Assembly (NCBI RefSeq): GCF_900102515.1
Contig: NZ_FMVS01000016.1
Location: 39,714-103,713 of the forward strand
DNA length: 64,000 bases
DNA from: Butyrivibrio sp. INlla14
GTDB taxonomy: Bacteria > Bacillota > Clostridia > Lachnospirales > Lachnospiraceae
Reading direction: 5' to 3'
Numbering within the stretch: position 1 is the first letter of the stretch; each line of letters starts with the position of its first letter. The translations under genes were made by a program, and so were the position numbers. Shown here one piece after another: positions 37,389 through 46,817 of the stretch. Below the pieces are notes generated by a model. That model did not search any database. It was not told the origin of the DNA and saw nothing but the letters and a program-made list of their open reading frames with translations.

Positions 37389-38270
37389 ATGTCAGAGAGA
37401 CAAAAAAAGATCGTATTTACTCTTAAAAAGGATCTCATACGTTTGATAGTTGTGCTGCTTGCGGCATTCCTTATGGCCATGAATATCCAGACCTTTATTA
37501 ACGCAGGGGGACTTTATCCAGGTGGAGCGCAGGGGCTTACGATTATCATCATAAGAGTGGCGTCTAAGTTTTTTGGTATCAATATTCCATATACTCCGGT
37601 TAGTTTGATCCTGAATGCTATTCCTATCTATATAGGTTTTAGATTTATTGGAACCAAGTTTACTTTGTTTTCTCTTGTGATGGTTCTGGCAAACGGTGTG
37701 TTTGTCGATATGCTTCCTATTTATTCTGTTACACATGATCCGCTTCTGATTGCTGTATTTGGCGGTATTGTCAATGCAGTTGCTATTACAATGTGTCTGG
37801 ACGTAGATGCGACCAGTGGTGGAACGGATTTCATTTCTATCTTTTTATCTCAGAAAAAGGGGATTGACGCGTTCCCAATAATCCTTGCGGGAAATGTAGT
37901 CCTTTTGACGATAGCGGGCCTTTTGTTTGGATGGGACAAGGCTCTTTATTCAATGATTTTCCAGTATGTATCAACTCAGACACTGCATGTTCTATACAGA
38001 ACCTATCAGCAGAGAACTTTATTTATCATCACGGAGTATCCTGATGAAGTCTGCAAGCTTATATATGCCCAGTCTAGTCATGGTGCGACCTTGATAGATG
38101 GTGAGGGCTCCTACGGCCACAACAATAAGAAGATTGTTTACTCAATCGTAAGCGCAGCTGATACCAGAAAGCTAATCCCTCTGATAAAAGAGATCGATCC
38201 AAAGGCTTTCGTAAACTCCATCCGCACAGAAGAAGTCATGGGCAACTTCTACATGAAACCCCGCGACTAA
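37389..38270 (+). CDS. YitT family membrane protein (DUF161 plus DUF2179)
   Basis: A 293-residue integral membrane protein with five or six helices in the N-terminal 200 residues, opening LIVVLLAAFLMAMNIQTF and INAGGLYPGGAQGLTII. The C-terminal soluble DUF2179 domain (about 210-293) contains YSIVSAADTRKLIPLIKEIDPKAFV. Family members have been linked to small-molecule export, but the substrate is unknown. Its stop codon is followed within 11 bases by the large inverted repeat. Confidence 0.9.
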   Translation: MSERQKKIVFTLKKDLIRLIVVLLAAFLMAMNIQTFINAGGLYPGGAQGLTIIIIRVASKFFGINIPYTPVSLILNAIPIYIGFRFIGTKFTLFSLVMVLANGVFVDMLPIYSVTHDPLLIAVFGGIVNAVAITMCLDVDATSGGTDFISIFLSQKKGIDAFPIILAGNVVLLTIAGLLFGWDKALYSMIFQYVSTQTLHVLYRTYQQRTLFIITEYPDEVCKLIYAQSSHGATLIDGEGSYGHNNKKIVYSIVSAADTRKLIPLIKEIDPKAFVNSIRTEEVMGNFYMKPRD

Positions 38271-38280
38271 GACTGCTTTG

Positions 38281-38977
38281 CCACCATTTTCAGTACATTA
38301 ATATCCCCCTCCCCTCCGAGTAATTGTGTACGCTCATTCAGAAAGTTTTTTTCGTCGGTTTCAGTTCGGATATTCATGGACTTCTGGAAGGGGCATAAGA
38401 ATTCTACGGTTCAAAACTCGCGCCAGGGCAGCGCTTGCGAGTCGTCCAGTTTCCTATGCGAGTCTTATCTGGCAAATGCAATTTTCTAATGTTTCCACAG
38501 CAGTTTTTCCCGCGCGTGCGAAGCGTTGTCTGAAGCAGGACGGAAAATACTTAACTTCATATGAAAATGCCATTTGGCGCACCGCGCCATAAAGAAATGA
38601 GGAATCAATTTCTCCAAGCTAGCTTGAGAAAATTGATTCCCCATTTCTTATAACGCCCGCTCTGCGGGCTATGGCATTTTCTGTTGTAATATTACTTTCC
38701 GTCCTGCAAGTTTACGCTGCAGCATGCGCATTGAAAGAAAAACTGCGGAAACATCTAAGAAAATCTGCATTTGTCAGTGACGAGCACTACGGGAACTGGC
38801 GTGAGTAAAAAGCTGCCACTTGGCGCTCAGACATGTTGAACCGAAGCAGAATTCTTATGCCCCTCCAGAAGTCTCATGAATCCCTCCTCCTTACGCAGAC
38901 GAAAAAAACTTCCATGAATATCGCTCCCCACTTACTCGGAGTGGAGGGGACAGTTATGCACCGGCTGAAAATGGTGT
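38281..38977. repeat. 0.7-kb imperfect inverted repeat filling a convergent intergenic space
   Basis: Two arms of about 340 and 357 bases meet at the palindromic centre AAGCTAGCTT (38616-38625). Matched landmarks include CACCATTTTCAG (38282-38293) with CTGAAAATGGTG (38965-38976), GGGGCATAAGAATTCT (38390-38405) with its complement at 38848-38863, GCAGGACGGAAA (38535-38546) with its complement at 38696-38707, and GAAAATGCCAT (38563-38573) with ATGGCATTTTC (38671-38681). The arms differ by indels and substitutions. Local GC is higher than in flanking DNA. No protein gene is convincing here. Confidence 0.9.
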
Positions 38978-38985
38978 GCGACAGC

Positions 38986-39975
38986 TTATTGATTGCTGAT
39001 GCGGAAGTCGCGGGGGCTGCAGTCGTATTTGCGCCTGAAGAGGCGGTGGAAGAAGCTTGTGTTGTCATAACCTATGAGCACCGATATATCTGCAATAGAT
39101 ATGTCGGTGTTTTTTAGTAGCTCGCAGGCCTTGTTCAGGCGCTTGTTCTGGAGAAGCTCTTTGAAGGTGCTGCCGGTGGCTTTCTTGATGATGCGGCTAA
39201 GGGTGTATTCGTCTTCACCGATATCTTTTGCAAAAGAGCCAAGGCTTGCATCTTTGTACTCATCATCGATGTAGCGCAAAATCCGGAACATGACCTCCTG
39301 CTCGTAGGAGCGCCTTGATACGCGGATTGTATCAGTGTGCTGCAACAGGTTTAAGAAAAGAAGCCCCATCGTCACCTGATTTATCATCTTGTAATCACTG
39401 CCCCTGGAACTCTTTTCGTCTATCATATTGCAGATTAGATTCTCCATAAGGTTCTGAATCTGTGTGATTCCGGAAACATTAAAGTACAAAAAATTGCCTC
39501 CGATGTCTTTTTTAGTCAGGCAGCTTACAAGGAAATCCTTGAGAGCACTATCTTCGTGCTCTAGCATGGAAAATGGAGTCCCAAAAAAATCAGGAAGGAT
39601 CATGAAGTTTACAGCTATATCATTTTCTCCTGCAGGGAGGATTTCCTGTCTGGCGTGCTGATTCATGAATAGAAGATCGCCCTTTTTGAGTGTAATGCGC
39701 TGTCCGTCAATTATGTGAACTGTTTCTCCCTGACACATATAGATAAATTCTACATAGTTGTGGGTGTGGAGAGGAAAGTGGACGAAACGCACATGGGGAC
39801 GCATGTCTATCAGCTTGCCATCTGCAAGGACTCTGGCTGAGTCAATCTCATCGCCAGAGCCATCTTTCTTTTGACCACTGTAATAGAGCTCACGGTTGAT
39901 ATAGGGCTCTCCGCTTAATATGGCTTTTTCTTCATCTGTAATTGTACTTAGGATGTCTAGGATTTTCTGATTCAT
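38986..39975 (-). CDS. AraC-family regulator with N-terminal cupin sensor
   Basis: A 329-residue regulator. A cupin-like ligand domain (about 50-140) contains RFVHFPLHTHNYVEFIYMCQGE and GDLLFMNQHARQEI, with histidines that may bind the effector. The C-terminal two helix-turn-helix units (about 225-325) end IADISVLIGYDNTSFFHRLFRRKYDCSPRDFR, a textbook AraC signature. Divergent from the rhaA cluster and next to an aldose epimerase, it is the likely rhamnose-responsive activator, by analogy with RhaS/RhaR. The gene end borders the large inverted repeat. Confidence 0.9.
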   Translation of the reverse strand: MNQKILDILSTITDEEKAILSGEPYINRELYYSGQKKDGSGDEIDSARVLADGKLIDMRPHVRFVHFPLHTHNYVEFIYMCQGETVHIIDGQRITLKKGDLLFMNQHARQEILPAGENDIAVNFMILPDFFGTPFSMLEHEDSALKDFLVSCLTKKDIGGNFLYFNVSGITQIQNLMENLICNMIDEKSSRGSDYKMINQVTMGLLFLNLLQHTDTIRVSRRSYEQEVMFRILRYIDDEYKDASLGSFAKDIGEDEYTLSRIIKKATGSTFKELLQNKRLNKACELLKNTDISIADISVLIGYDNTSFFHRLFRRKYDCSPRDFRISNQ

Positions 39976-40027
39976 GTCTTGCTATTTTCCTACGTCTATA
40001 GTATGTACTTAGTTGTCTAATATATTC

Positions 40028-40912
40028 TCAATCTACTGTAATCTTGTAGGAGATGGTTCTGGATGAGCACGCTTCAAGGCGCTGAACACCATATTTTTCA
40101 GGAAGCTCACCTCTAAAGCCTTTGTTGTCACAACGGCCAATCCAAGGCTCAAGACATACGTAATGAGCTTCGGAAGAAGGCTTGGACCAAAGCCCAAAGG
40201 ATGGAAATTCTTCACAATTCATGGTTATATAGGGCTTTCCATCTGGCGTGCACAGGCTCACTTCTCTTACTTGATTGTCGTCAAAGATAAGTGCATCCTT
40301 GTCAAAAATGTGTTCTGTAATATCAAGGTAACCGTCATTAAGAGGAAGAACAGTAGGATTTTCATGATCAACTTCTCTTGTTTCCTGGATAATAAGGACG
40401 TAGCTTAGTTCATTTTTATCCTTGAACTTAACCTTATAGTCAGTTCTTTTCTCGTTATCATTAATTGGGCATCTAAAGGCAGGGTGACCTCCTATTGAAT
40501 AGAACATAGGCTCGTTTTCAGAACAGTTTTTAACTTCCCAAATAACGCTTATGCTGTTTGCTATGAGCTTGTGAGTTACTACAAGTTCAAAATCAAAGGG
40601 ATACTTTTCAAGCGTCTGGCTAGTTGCCTTTAATTTGAAACTGATGCTGTCAGAAGTCTTACCTGCAAATTCAAAGTCCATGTCTCTTGCAAAGCCGTGA
40701 GAGGACATGTGGTAGGTCTTGCCATTGTATCTATATTCGTCGTTATAAACATTTCCTACAAATGGGAATAGAATTGGCGCATGCCTGTTCCAAAATGCTG
40801 GATCTGCCTGCCATAAAAGCTCTTTTTCTCTCTTTTTGTCATATATGCTGCTAAGCTCAGCACCGTGGTCAGAAACTGCAATTTTCAAAAATTCATTTTC
40901 AATGTATTCCAT
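40028..40912 (-). CDS. aldose 1-epimerase family protein
   Basis: A 294-residue GalM-like mutarotase. It has the catalytic histidine block in YHMSSHGFARD and FYSIGGHPAFRCP, and the conserved LSSIYDKKREKELLW near the start. Substrate could be galactose, rhamnose or another hexose. Location beside the AraC regulator and divergent from rhaA makes interconversion of rhamnose anomers plausible. It is larger than the dedicated rhamnose mutarotase RhaM (about 104 residues), so it is a separate family filling a similar step. Confidence 0.9.
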   Translation of the reverse strand: MEYIENEFLKIAVSDHGAELSSIYDKKREKELLWQADPAFWNRHAPILFPFVGNVYNDEYRYNGKTYHMSSHGFARDMDFEFAGKTSDSISFKLKATSQTLEKYPFDFELVVTHKLIANSISVIWEVKNCSENEPMFYSIGGHPAFRCPINDNEKRTDYKVKFKDKNELSYVLIIQETREVDHENPTVLPLNDGYLDITEHIFDKDALIFDDNQVREVSLCTPDGKPYITMNCEEFPSFGLWSKPSSEAHYVCLEPWIGRCDNKGFRGELPEKYGVQRLEACSSRTISYKITVD

Positions 40913-41131
40913 TTTATTAGCTCCTTTTTATGCAAACATCTGTGCCTCTCTATGATAATTGTATTCTTATGGCATTGCAAGAAAGGACGTAAAATTTGTT
41001 TTTTTTCGACCTTATCAGTATAAGGGCAGGAGTGTAAGGTAAATATATAAGCAAAATACTGGTTGTAAATATTTTTAAACGGCTATGTGTACGCGGTATC
41101 GTCTTCATAGCCATCATGAAAGGGGAAAACA

Positions 41132-42382
41132 ATGACAGTAACAGAAAGATACGAAGATGCGAAAGCGCGCTATGCGAAAATTGGAGTTGATACAGACAAG
41201 GCACTTGATGCACTTTCCAAGATCAAGCTTTCAATGCACTGCTGGCAGGGGGATGATGTAATTGGTTTCGATCAGAAGGGACCTCTTACAGGCGGAATTC
41301 AGACAACAGGAAACTATCCATACAAGGCTACAACTCCAGAGGAGCTTATGGCTGATATGGACAAGACTTTTTCATATGTACCAGGTAAGCACAAGATAAA
41401 TCTTCATGCTTCCTATGCAATTTTTGAAGATGGACAGTGGGCTGACAGAGATGAGCTTAAGCCTGAGCACTTTAAGAGATGGGCTGAGTATGCCAAGGAA
41501 AGAGGACTTGGCATTGACTTTAACCCTACATACTTTAGCCATCCCAAGTCAGAGGTGGCAACACTTTCATCAGCAGACGAGGAAATCAGACAGTTCTGGA
41601 TCAGACATGGACAGGCCTGCATCAGAATTTCTGAGTATCTTGCAGAACAGACAGGCCAGACTTGTATGATGAATATCTGGATTCCTGATGGACTTAAGGA
41701 TATTCCTGGTGACAGAAAGGCTCCAAGAGCAAGACTCAAGGACTCTCTTGATCAGATTCTTTCTATTGACTATGACAAGAGCAAGGTTGCGGTTGCTGTT
41801 GAGTCCAAGGTATTTGGTATCGGTGAAGAATCCTACACAGTAGGAAGCCATGAGTTTTATATGAACTATGCAGCACAGAAAGGAATTATGTGCCTTATCG
41901 ATACAGGCCACTTCCATCCAACAGAGAACGTTGCAGATAAGTTATCTTCAATGCTTCTTTTCAATGACAAGATGGCTCTCCACGTATCACGTCCAGTTCG
42001 CTGGGATTCAGACCATGTTGTGATCTTCAATGATGATGCAAGAGATCTTGCACAGGAAATCGTAAGAAACGGCGCTGACAGATTCTACATCGGTATGGAT
42101 TACTTTGATGCCAGCATCAATAGAATCTCTGCATGGACAAACGGAATGAGAAATTTCCTTAAGGCTCTCATGTATGCTGAACTCCAGCCAATGGATAAGC
42201 TTACACAGCTTCAGGATTCATGCAACTTCACAGAGCTTATGTCACTTAACGAGCAGCTCAAGATGATGCCTTTTGGGGATGTATGGGATTACTACTGTGA
42301 AAAGAACGGTGTAGCACTTGAAGGCGACTGGTTTGCTGATTGCGCTCAGTATGAGAAGGATGTTCTGTCAAAGCGTGGCTAA
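41132..42382 (+). CDS. rhaA: L-rhamnose isomerase
   Basis: Converts L-rhamnose to L-rhamnulose. It has 416 residues, close to the 419 of E. coli RhaA. MHCWQGDDVIGFD, GDRKAPRARLKDSLDQI and ALHVSRPVRWDSDHVV are well-conserved family segments, with metal-binding residues in VESKVFGIGEESYTVGS and DTGHFHPTENVADK. GAAAGGGG lies 8 bases before the start. It heads rhaA-rhaD-rhaB on the plus strand, with a divergent epimerase gene. Confidence 0.96.
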   Translation: MTVTERYEDAKARYAKIGVDTDKALDALSKIKLSMHCWQGDDVIGFDQKGPLTGGIQTTGNYPYKATTPEELMADMDKTFSYVPGKHKINLHASYAIFEDGQWADRDELKPEHFKRWAEYAKERGLGIDFNPTYFSHPKSEVATLSSADEEIRQFWIRHGQACIRISEYLAEQTGQTCMMNIWIPDGLKDIPGDRKAPRARLKDSLDQILSIDYDKSKVAVAVESKVFGIGEESYTVGSHEFYMNYAAQKGIMCLIDTGHFHPTENVADKLSSMLLFNDKMALHVSRPVRWDSDHVVIFNDDARDLAQEIVRNGADRFYIGMDYFDASINRISAWTNGMRNFLKALMYAELQPMDKLTQLQDSCNFTELMSLNEQLKMMPFGDVWDYYCEKNGVALEGDWFADCAQYEKDVLSKRG

Positions 42383-42486
42383 TAGTACCATAAAAGGACA
42401 GACCAAAAAAAACAATAGAATTAATTAGCAAAAAGATAAGTGATGGCAAGAAATGCCACATTTATAGATGTAAGGAGAAATAGGAA

Positions 42487-43335
42487 ATGAAAGTATTAGA
42501 TGCTAAATTTGCAAAGGGATTCTGCCGCCTCTGTGTTGACGGCTTTTATCAGGGATGGCACGAGAGAAACGGCGGAAACTTAAGCTATAGAATCAAGGAT
42601 GAAGAAATTTCATCTGTACAGGATGACCTTGATGAGTCAGGTGAGTGGAAGGAGATTGGTACAACAGTCACAGATCTTGCCGGCGAATATTTCATGGTTA
42701 CAGGCTCTGGCAAATATTTTAGAAATGTAGAGATAGATCCAGCAGCCAATGTTTGTATTATCAAGGTTGATGATAAGGGTGAGAACTACAAAATCGTTTG
42801 GGGCCTTGTAGAGGGCGGAAGACCAACATCTGAGCTTCCTTCACACCTTATGAACCTCGAAGTTTGCAAAAAGCGTGATCCTCAGATCCGCGTCGTATAT
42901 CACTGTCACCCGGCTAACACAATTGCTCTTACCTTTGTGCTTCCTCTTGATGGCAAGGTGTTTACAAGAGAAATCTGGGAGATGGCTACAGAGTGTCCAA
43001 TCGTATTTCCAGAGGGAATCGGCATTGTGCCTTGGATGGTCCCAGGAGGAAAAGAGATTGCTGTTGCCACATCAGAGATCATGAAGAGACAGGATGTTGC
43101 TATCTGGGCTCATCACGGAATGTTTGCCTGCGGAACAGACTTTGACATCACATTTGGTCTTATGCATACAGTAGAAAAGGCTGCAGAGATCCTTGTTAAG
43201 GTAATGTCCATGACAGATAAAAAGAGACAGACAATACAGCCAGATGATTTCCGTGCCCTCAATGCACCATTTGGTGTAAACATCTCAGAGGAATTCCTGT
43301 ATGATAAAAAATCCGATATCATCGGGGAATATTGA
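42487..43335 (+). CDS. rhaD: rhamnulose-1-phosphate aldolase
   Basis: Class II zinc aldolase splitting rhamnulose-1-phosphate into dihydroxyacetone phosphate and L-lactaldehyde. It has 282 residues (E. coli RhaD 274). The zinc ligands lie in VYHCHPANTIALT and WAHHGMFACG, with the catalytic region near the N-terminus (WHERNGGNLSYRI). It lies 104 bases after rhaA and 21 before rhaB. The lactaldehyde reductase or dehydrogenase that would act next is not in this window. Confidence 0.95.
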   Translation: MKVLDAKFAKGFCRLCVDGFYQGWHERNGGNLSYRIKDEEISSVQDDLDESGEWKEIGTTVTDLAGEYFMVTGSGKYFRNVEIDPAANVCIIKVDDKGENYKIVWGLVEGGRPTSELPSHLMNLEVCKKRDPQIRVVYHCHPANTIALTFVLPLDGKVFTREIWEMATECPIVFPEGIGIVPWMVPGGKEIAVATSEIMKRQDVAIWAHHGMFACGTDFDITFGLMHTVEKAAEILVKVMSMTDKKRQTIQPDDFRALNAPFGVNISEEFLYDKKSDIIGEY

Positions 43336-43356
43336 TTGTAAACTGGGGGAAGAAAA

Positions 43357-44784
43357 ATGAAATATTACCTAGCAGTTGATATAGGCGCTTCTTCCGGCCG
43401 ACATATCCTTGCACATATGGAGGATGGCAAGATAGTTCTTGAAGAGGTGTACCGTTTTTACAATGGAATGGACCAAAAGGATGGACACCAGGTATGGGAT
43501 ACAGACAGACTCTTTTCTGAAATCCTTGAGGGAATGAAGAAGTGTAAAGAACTTGGAAAGATACCTGCTACCATGGGAATTGATACCTGGGGTGTTGACT
43601 ATGTTCTACTTGATAAGGATGACCAGAAGATCGGTGATTGCATTGCCTATAGAGATGGCAGAACAGAGGGTATGGATAACGAGGTATATAAGATTATTTC
43701 TGAGGAAGATCTTTATTCAAGGACTGGTATTCAGAAGGCTATCTTTAATACTATCTATCAGCTCATGTCAACCAAGGCAAGAAACCCTGAAAAGCTTGAG
43801 AAAGCAAGGACATTTTTGATGGTTCCTGACTATTTCCATTTTCTTTTGACAGGTGTTCGCAAGCAGGAGTACACAAACGCTTCTACGACTCAGCTTTTAA
43901 ATGCCAAGACCTGCGACTGGGATCACGAACTTATAAATAAACTGGGGTATCCTGATGAGCTCTTTGGAGAACTTTCTATGCCTGGAACAGTAGTAGGACC
44001 TATAAAAAAAGAAATTGAGGCCAAGGTGGGATATAGCTGCAATGTGGTCCTTCCTGCAACTCACGACACAGGCTCAGCTGTAATGAGTGTTCCGGCTACA
44101 GGAGATAATACACTGTATATTTCATCAGGAACCTGGTCACTTATGGGATGCGAGCTGGAAGAGGCTAATTGCACTCAGGAAGCAAGAAAGGCCAACTTTA
44201 CTAATGAAGGTGGCTACCAGCACAGATACAGATTCCTTAAAAATATCATGGGCCTTTGGATGATCCAGTCAGTTAAAAAGGAATTTGAAGAAGGCTATGA
44301 TTTTGATGGAAAGACCGGGGATGAAGATTTCTCTTTTGCAAGTCTCTGCGACAGAGCATCTCTCGAGACAATAGATTCTGTTGTTCCTGCTAATGATGGA
44401 AGATTCCTTAATCCTGATTCAATGGTAAAAGAGGTCCAGAAAGCCTGCCAGGAATCAGGCCAGCAGGTGCCACAAACTCCTTGGGAGCTTGCACGAGTAA
44501 TCTATAGAAGTCTTGCCGTGTGCTACAAAGAGGCTACTGAGGAAATAGAAAAAATAACAGGCAAGCACTTTGATAGCATCAACATTGTTGGTGGCGGGTC
44601 AAATGCTGTTTACCTCAATGAATTAACTGCTGCAGAAACAAAGAGGCGCGTTTATGCAGGACCAGGCGAAGCTACAGCAATTGGTAACATCGGAGCACAA
44701 ATGCTTGCTGATGGAGTATTTTTTGACCTGAATGATTTCAGGAAGTGTGTCTTTGACTCTTTTGGTGTGGTAGAATATAAATGA
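43357..44784 (+). CDS. rhaB: rhamnulokinase
   Basis: ATP-dependent kinase of the FGGY family forming rhamnulose-1-phosphate. It has 475 residues. The first phosphate loop is VDIGASSGRHILA, the substrate block TWGVDYVLLDKD, and the ATPase motifs ATHDTGSAVMSVP and VVGGGSNAVYLNELTAAET. Its order after rhaD is unusual compared with the E. coli rhaBAD order. A CooT-like gene follows 78 bases later, before a strong terminator, so it could belong to this transcript. Confidence 0.95.
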   Translation: MKYYLAVDIGASSGRHILAHMEDGKIVLEEVYRFYNGMDQKDGHQVWDTDRLFSEILEGMKKCKELGKIPATMGIDTWGVDYVLLDKDDQKIGDCIAYRDGRTEGMDNEVYKIISEEDLYSRTGIQKAIFNTIYQLMSTKARNPEKLEKARTFLMVPDYFHFLLTGVRKQEYTNASTTQLLNAKTCDWDHELINKLGYPDELFGELSMPGTVVGPIKKEIEAKVGYSCNVVLPATHDTGSAVMSVPATGDNTLYISSGTWSLMGCELEEANCTQEARKANFTNEGGYQHRYRFLKNIMGLWMIQSVKKEFEEGYDFDGKTGDEDFSFASLCDRASLETIDSVVPANDGRFLNPDSMVKEVQKACQESGQQVPQTPWELARVIYRSLAVCYKEATEEIEKITGKHFDSINIVGGGSNAVYLNELTAAETKRRVYAGPGEATAIGNIGAQMLADGVFFDLNDFRKCVFDSFGVVEYK

Positions 44785-44862
44785 TATAGGTGGCAAGGCC
44801 TAAGATAGAGAAGGTTATGGGCAATGCATATATCAATCTTATGATACTGGGAGGTAGCACAT

Positions 44863-45048
44863 ATGTGTCTTTCAACAGCAGTAAGAGCGGACAATCCGGA
44901 TGAGATTTTGATGGAGTATGTTCAATCACTTTCTATAGATGGGGAATTGATAACGCTTGTTGATCTCATGGGTGAAAAGAAGGTTGTAAGAGGGAATCTG
45001 ACCTTTGCAGACCTTACAGGCGCAGTCCTTAAGATTGACTGCAAATGA
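44863..45048 (+). CDS. CooT-like small protein (putative nickel-binding)
   Basis: A 61-residue protein with the family signature: N-terminal MCLSTAV with Cys2, the beta-rich middle SIDGELITLVDLMGEKKVVRGN, and the DLTGAVLKIDC end. In Rhodospirillum rubrum CooT is a homodimeric nickel-binding accessory protein of carbon monoxide dehydrogenase, and Cys2 binds the metal. A second cysteine near the end (DCK) is present here. GGGAGG precedes the ATG by 7 bases. It may be read with rhaB rather than with the downstream cluster, since a strong terminator lies between. Confidence 0.8.
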   Translation: MCLSTAVRADNPDEILMEYVQSLSIDGELITLVDLMGEKKVVRGNLTFADLTGAVLKIDCK

Positions 45049-45056
45049 TGTAAAAT

Positions 45057-45112
45057 AAAAGATCCTGAAGTAGAGCAGATAAAAAGCTATACTTCAGGAT
45101 CTTTTTTATTAC
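45057..45112 (+). terminator. terminator after the CooT-like gene
   Basis: AAAAGATCCTGAAGTA and TACTTCAGGATCTTTT form a 16-bp stem with a 17-base loop, followed by T-rich sequence. It also lies at the 3' side of the convergent GlsB-type gene. Confidence 0.93.
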
Positions 45113-45114
45113 AG

Positions 45115-45363
45115 TTATTTAAGCAGAGCGCGTCCTGCAAAGATTACAATGCAAGAACCGATAACGCCAACAATAAGGTTTCCGATAATGCCGCTTCCGT
45201 GGATGCCTACAAGTCCAAGAACGAGGTTTCCTACGAAACCACCGATGACACCAAGAATGATGTTCTTTAAAAGACCACCTTTATTGTTCATGAATTTTCC
45301 TGCAAGCCATCCTGCAAGAGCACCGATTATAAGTCCTGTTATAAGGCCCATTCCATTTATCAT
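45115..45363 (-). CDS. GlsB/YeaQ/YmgE family stress-response membrane protein
   Basis: An 82-residue, three-helix membrane protein of the transglycosylase-associated family. The Gly-rich helix patterns GLITGLIIGALAGWLAGKFM and ILGVIGGFVGNLVLGLVG are diagnostic. Members are stress-induced, and the function is unclear. GAAAGGGG precedes its start on the minus strand. It is convergent with the CooT-like gene and divergent from the dehydratase cluster. Confidence 0.9.
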   Translation of the reverse strand: MINGMGLITGLIIGALAGWLAGKFMNNKGGLLKNIILGVIGGFVGNLVLGLVGIHGSGIIGNLIVGVIGSCIVIFAGRALLK

Positions 45364-45614
45364 TTTGCTTACCCCTTTCTTTTTTCATAGAAATGAGTAT
45401 ATCATAATACTCAGATGATGTAATCCAAATACTTATTTTTATCCGGTAAAAATCGCTATGTTTTCCTTGATTTTTTTTACAAAAAATGTAACAAAAAATT
45501 AAATAAAATTTGGGTTAAAGTTTTGGGGCTTTTGTGCTATTATTATGAATGTGTAAGGCAGAAACAATAATACACGATCTAATATTCTAATAATAAATGG
45601 GGGGAGAATTTCAT

Positions 45615-46817
45615 ATGAAAGATCTCGTGCACATTTTTGAGCTCGAGGACTTACTACAGGAAGCAAATAATGCGCTTATTCGCCAGGCTAAGGCTGACGG
45701 TAAGCGTGTTTTAGGCTATACATGTTATTTCATGCCAGAAGTTTTACTGGATTTGCCTGGCTGCGTTTCCTGTCGTCTTCGTGCACCTCGCAGCACTTCA
45801 CCAGACATGGCAACATATTATATGTCTAACCGTACTTGTATGTACGGAAGATGTCTTTTGGAAAGAGCCTTAGAAGGAGGCTTTAATTTCCTTGACGCTG
45901 AAATGGCTACTGAAACCTGCACTGTTACGTGCCGTTTCCAGGAGCATTTACAGATGATGGATATCATTCAGAATCCTGATTTCTTCTGTGAATTCACAGA
46001 TGTTCCATTCAAGAAAAATGACAATTCAATAGACCACTTTGAGACTCAGCTTAAGGCTCATGTCCTTGATAAACTCAAGGAACACTTTGGAATTGATACT
46101 AGTGATGCAGCTCTTTTAAAGGCCATAGAAGAGCACAATGAAATCTGCAGACTTATAACTGAGATCGGTAGCTACAGAAAGCTTGATGAGCCTACTATTA
46201 CAGGCACAGAGTTCTCTATAATCATGCTTGCAACTCTGGTTTGCCCTAAATACCTGATAATTGACAAACTCCGCGATATTGCTGAAGAGCTCAAGACCAG
46301 AAAGCCAGATGCCAAGAAGAACTACAGATGTAAGGTAGTTCTTGCAGGGTCAGAGGAAGATGATCCTAATTTCGTCAAGCTCATCGAAGAGTGCGGAGCT
46401 CTGGTTGTGGCTGACAGACACTGCTACGGATCACTTCCTGGAAGAGAGGAGATTGTTGTAAGAGAAGGCGAGACACCACTTCGTGCAATTGCCCGTCACT
46501 ACCTTGAGACCAGCCAGTGCCCAAGATTTATGGATCAGCACGTGATGAGAGAGCGCAAGCAGCATCTTGCAGATATTGTAAAAGAGTATAAGGCAGACGG
46601 AATCGTTATTTCACAGATGAAGTTCTGCGAGTACTGGAGCTATGAGCGTACTATCGACACCCTTATCTTCCCAAGAGATTTTGGTATTCCAGTATGTTCT
46701 ATAGAAAAAGAGTACGTCAACAATGCCGTTGGACAGCTTCGTACCAGATTCCAGGCCTTTGTTGAGAGTATAGAGCTTAAGCACATTCAGAATGCGCAGA
46801 AGGGAGTAACAGCATGA
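45615..46817 (+). CDS. 2-hydroxyacyl-CoA dehydratase/benzoyl-CoA reductase superfamily, short subunit 1
   Basis: A 400-residue protein of the HgdB/BcrC superfamily, whose members carry an iron-sulfur cluster and receive electrons from an ATP-hydrolysing activator. The N-terminal GYTCYFMPEVLL (C37), the second cysteine block SNRTC (C75) and KFCEYW (C338) are conserved with the paralogue 4.4 kb downstream, along with ADRHCYGS. ATG 45615 is preferred, since GGGGGAG lies 8 bases before it. A 6-codon extension to 45597 lacks spacing. The stop overlaps the long subunit gene (ATGA). The substrate is unknown. Confidence 0.86.
   Translation: MKDLVHIFELEDLLQEANNALIRQAKADGKRVLGYTCYFMPEVLLDLPGCVSCRLRAPRSTSPDMATYYMSNRTCMYGRCLLERALEGGFNFLDAEMATETCTVTCRFQEHLQMMDIIQNPDFFCEFTDVPFKKNDNSIDHFETQLKAHVLDKLKEHFGIDTSDAALLKAIEEHNEICRLITEIGSYRKLDEPTITGTEFSIIMLATLVCPKYLIIDKLRDIAEELKTRKPDAKKNYRCKVVLAGSEEDDPNFVKLIEECGALVVADRHCYGSLPGREEIVVREGETPLRAIARHYLETSQCPRFMDQHVMRERKQHLADIVKEYKADGIVISQMKFCEYWSYERTIDTLIFPRDFGIPVCSIEKEYVNNAVGQLRTRFQAFVESIELKHIQNAQKGVTA

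Noticed and set aside
38326..38592. Open frame of 88 codons in the left arm of the large inverted repeat
   Set aside because: It has no ribosome binding site, is composed of repeat-arm sequence, and shows no recognisable domain. Its counterpart at 38833-39117 is the same kind of shadow frame.
41132..44784. Bacterial microcompartment for rhamnose or propanediol
   Set aside because: No shell protein, diol dehydratase or alcohol dehydrogenase genes are visible.
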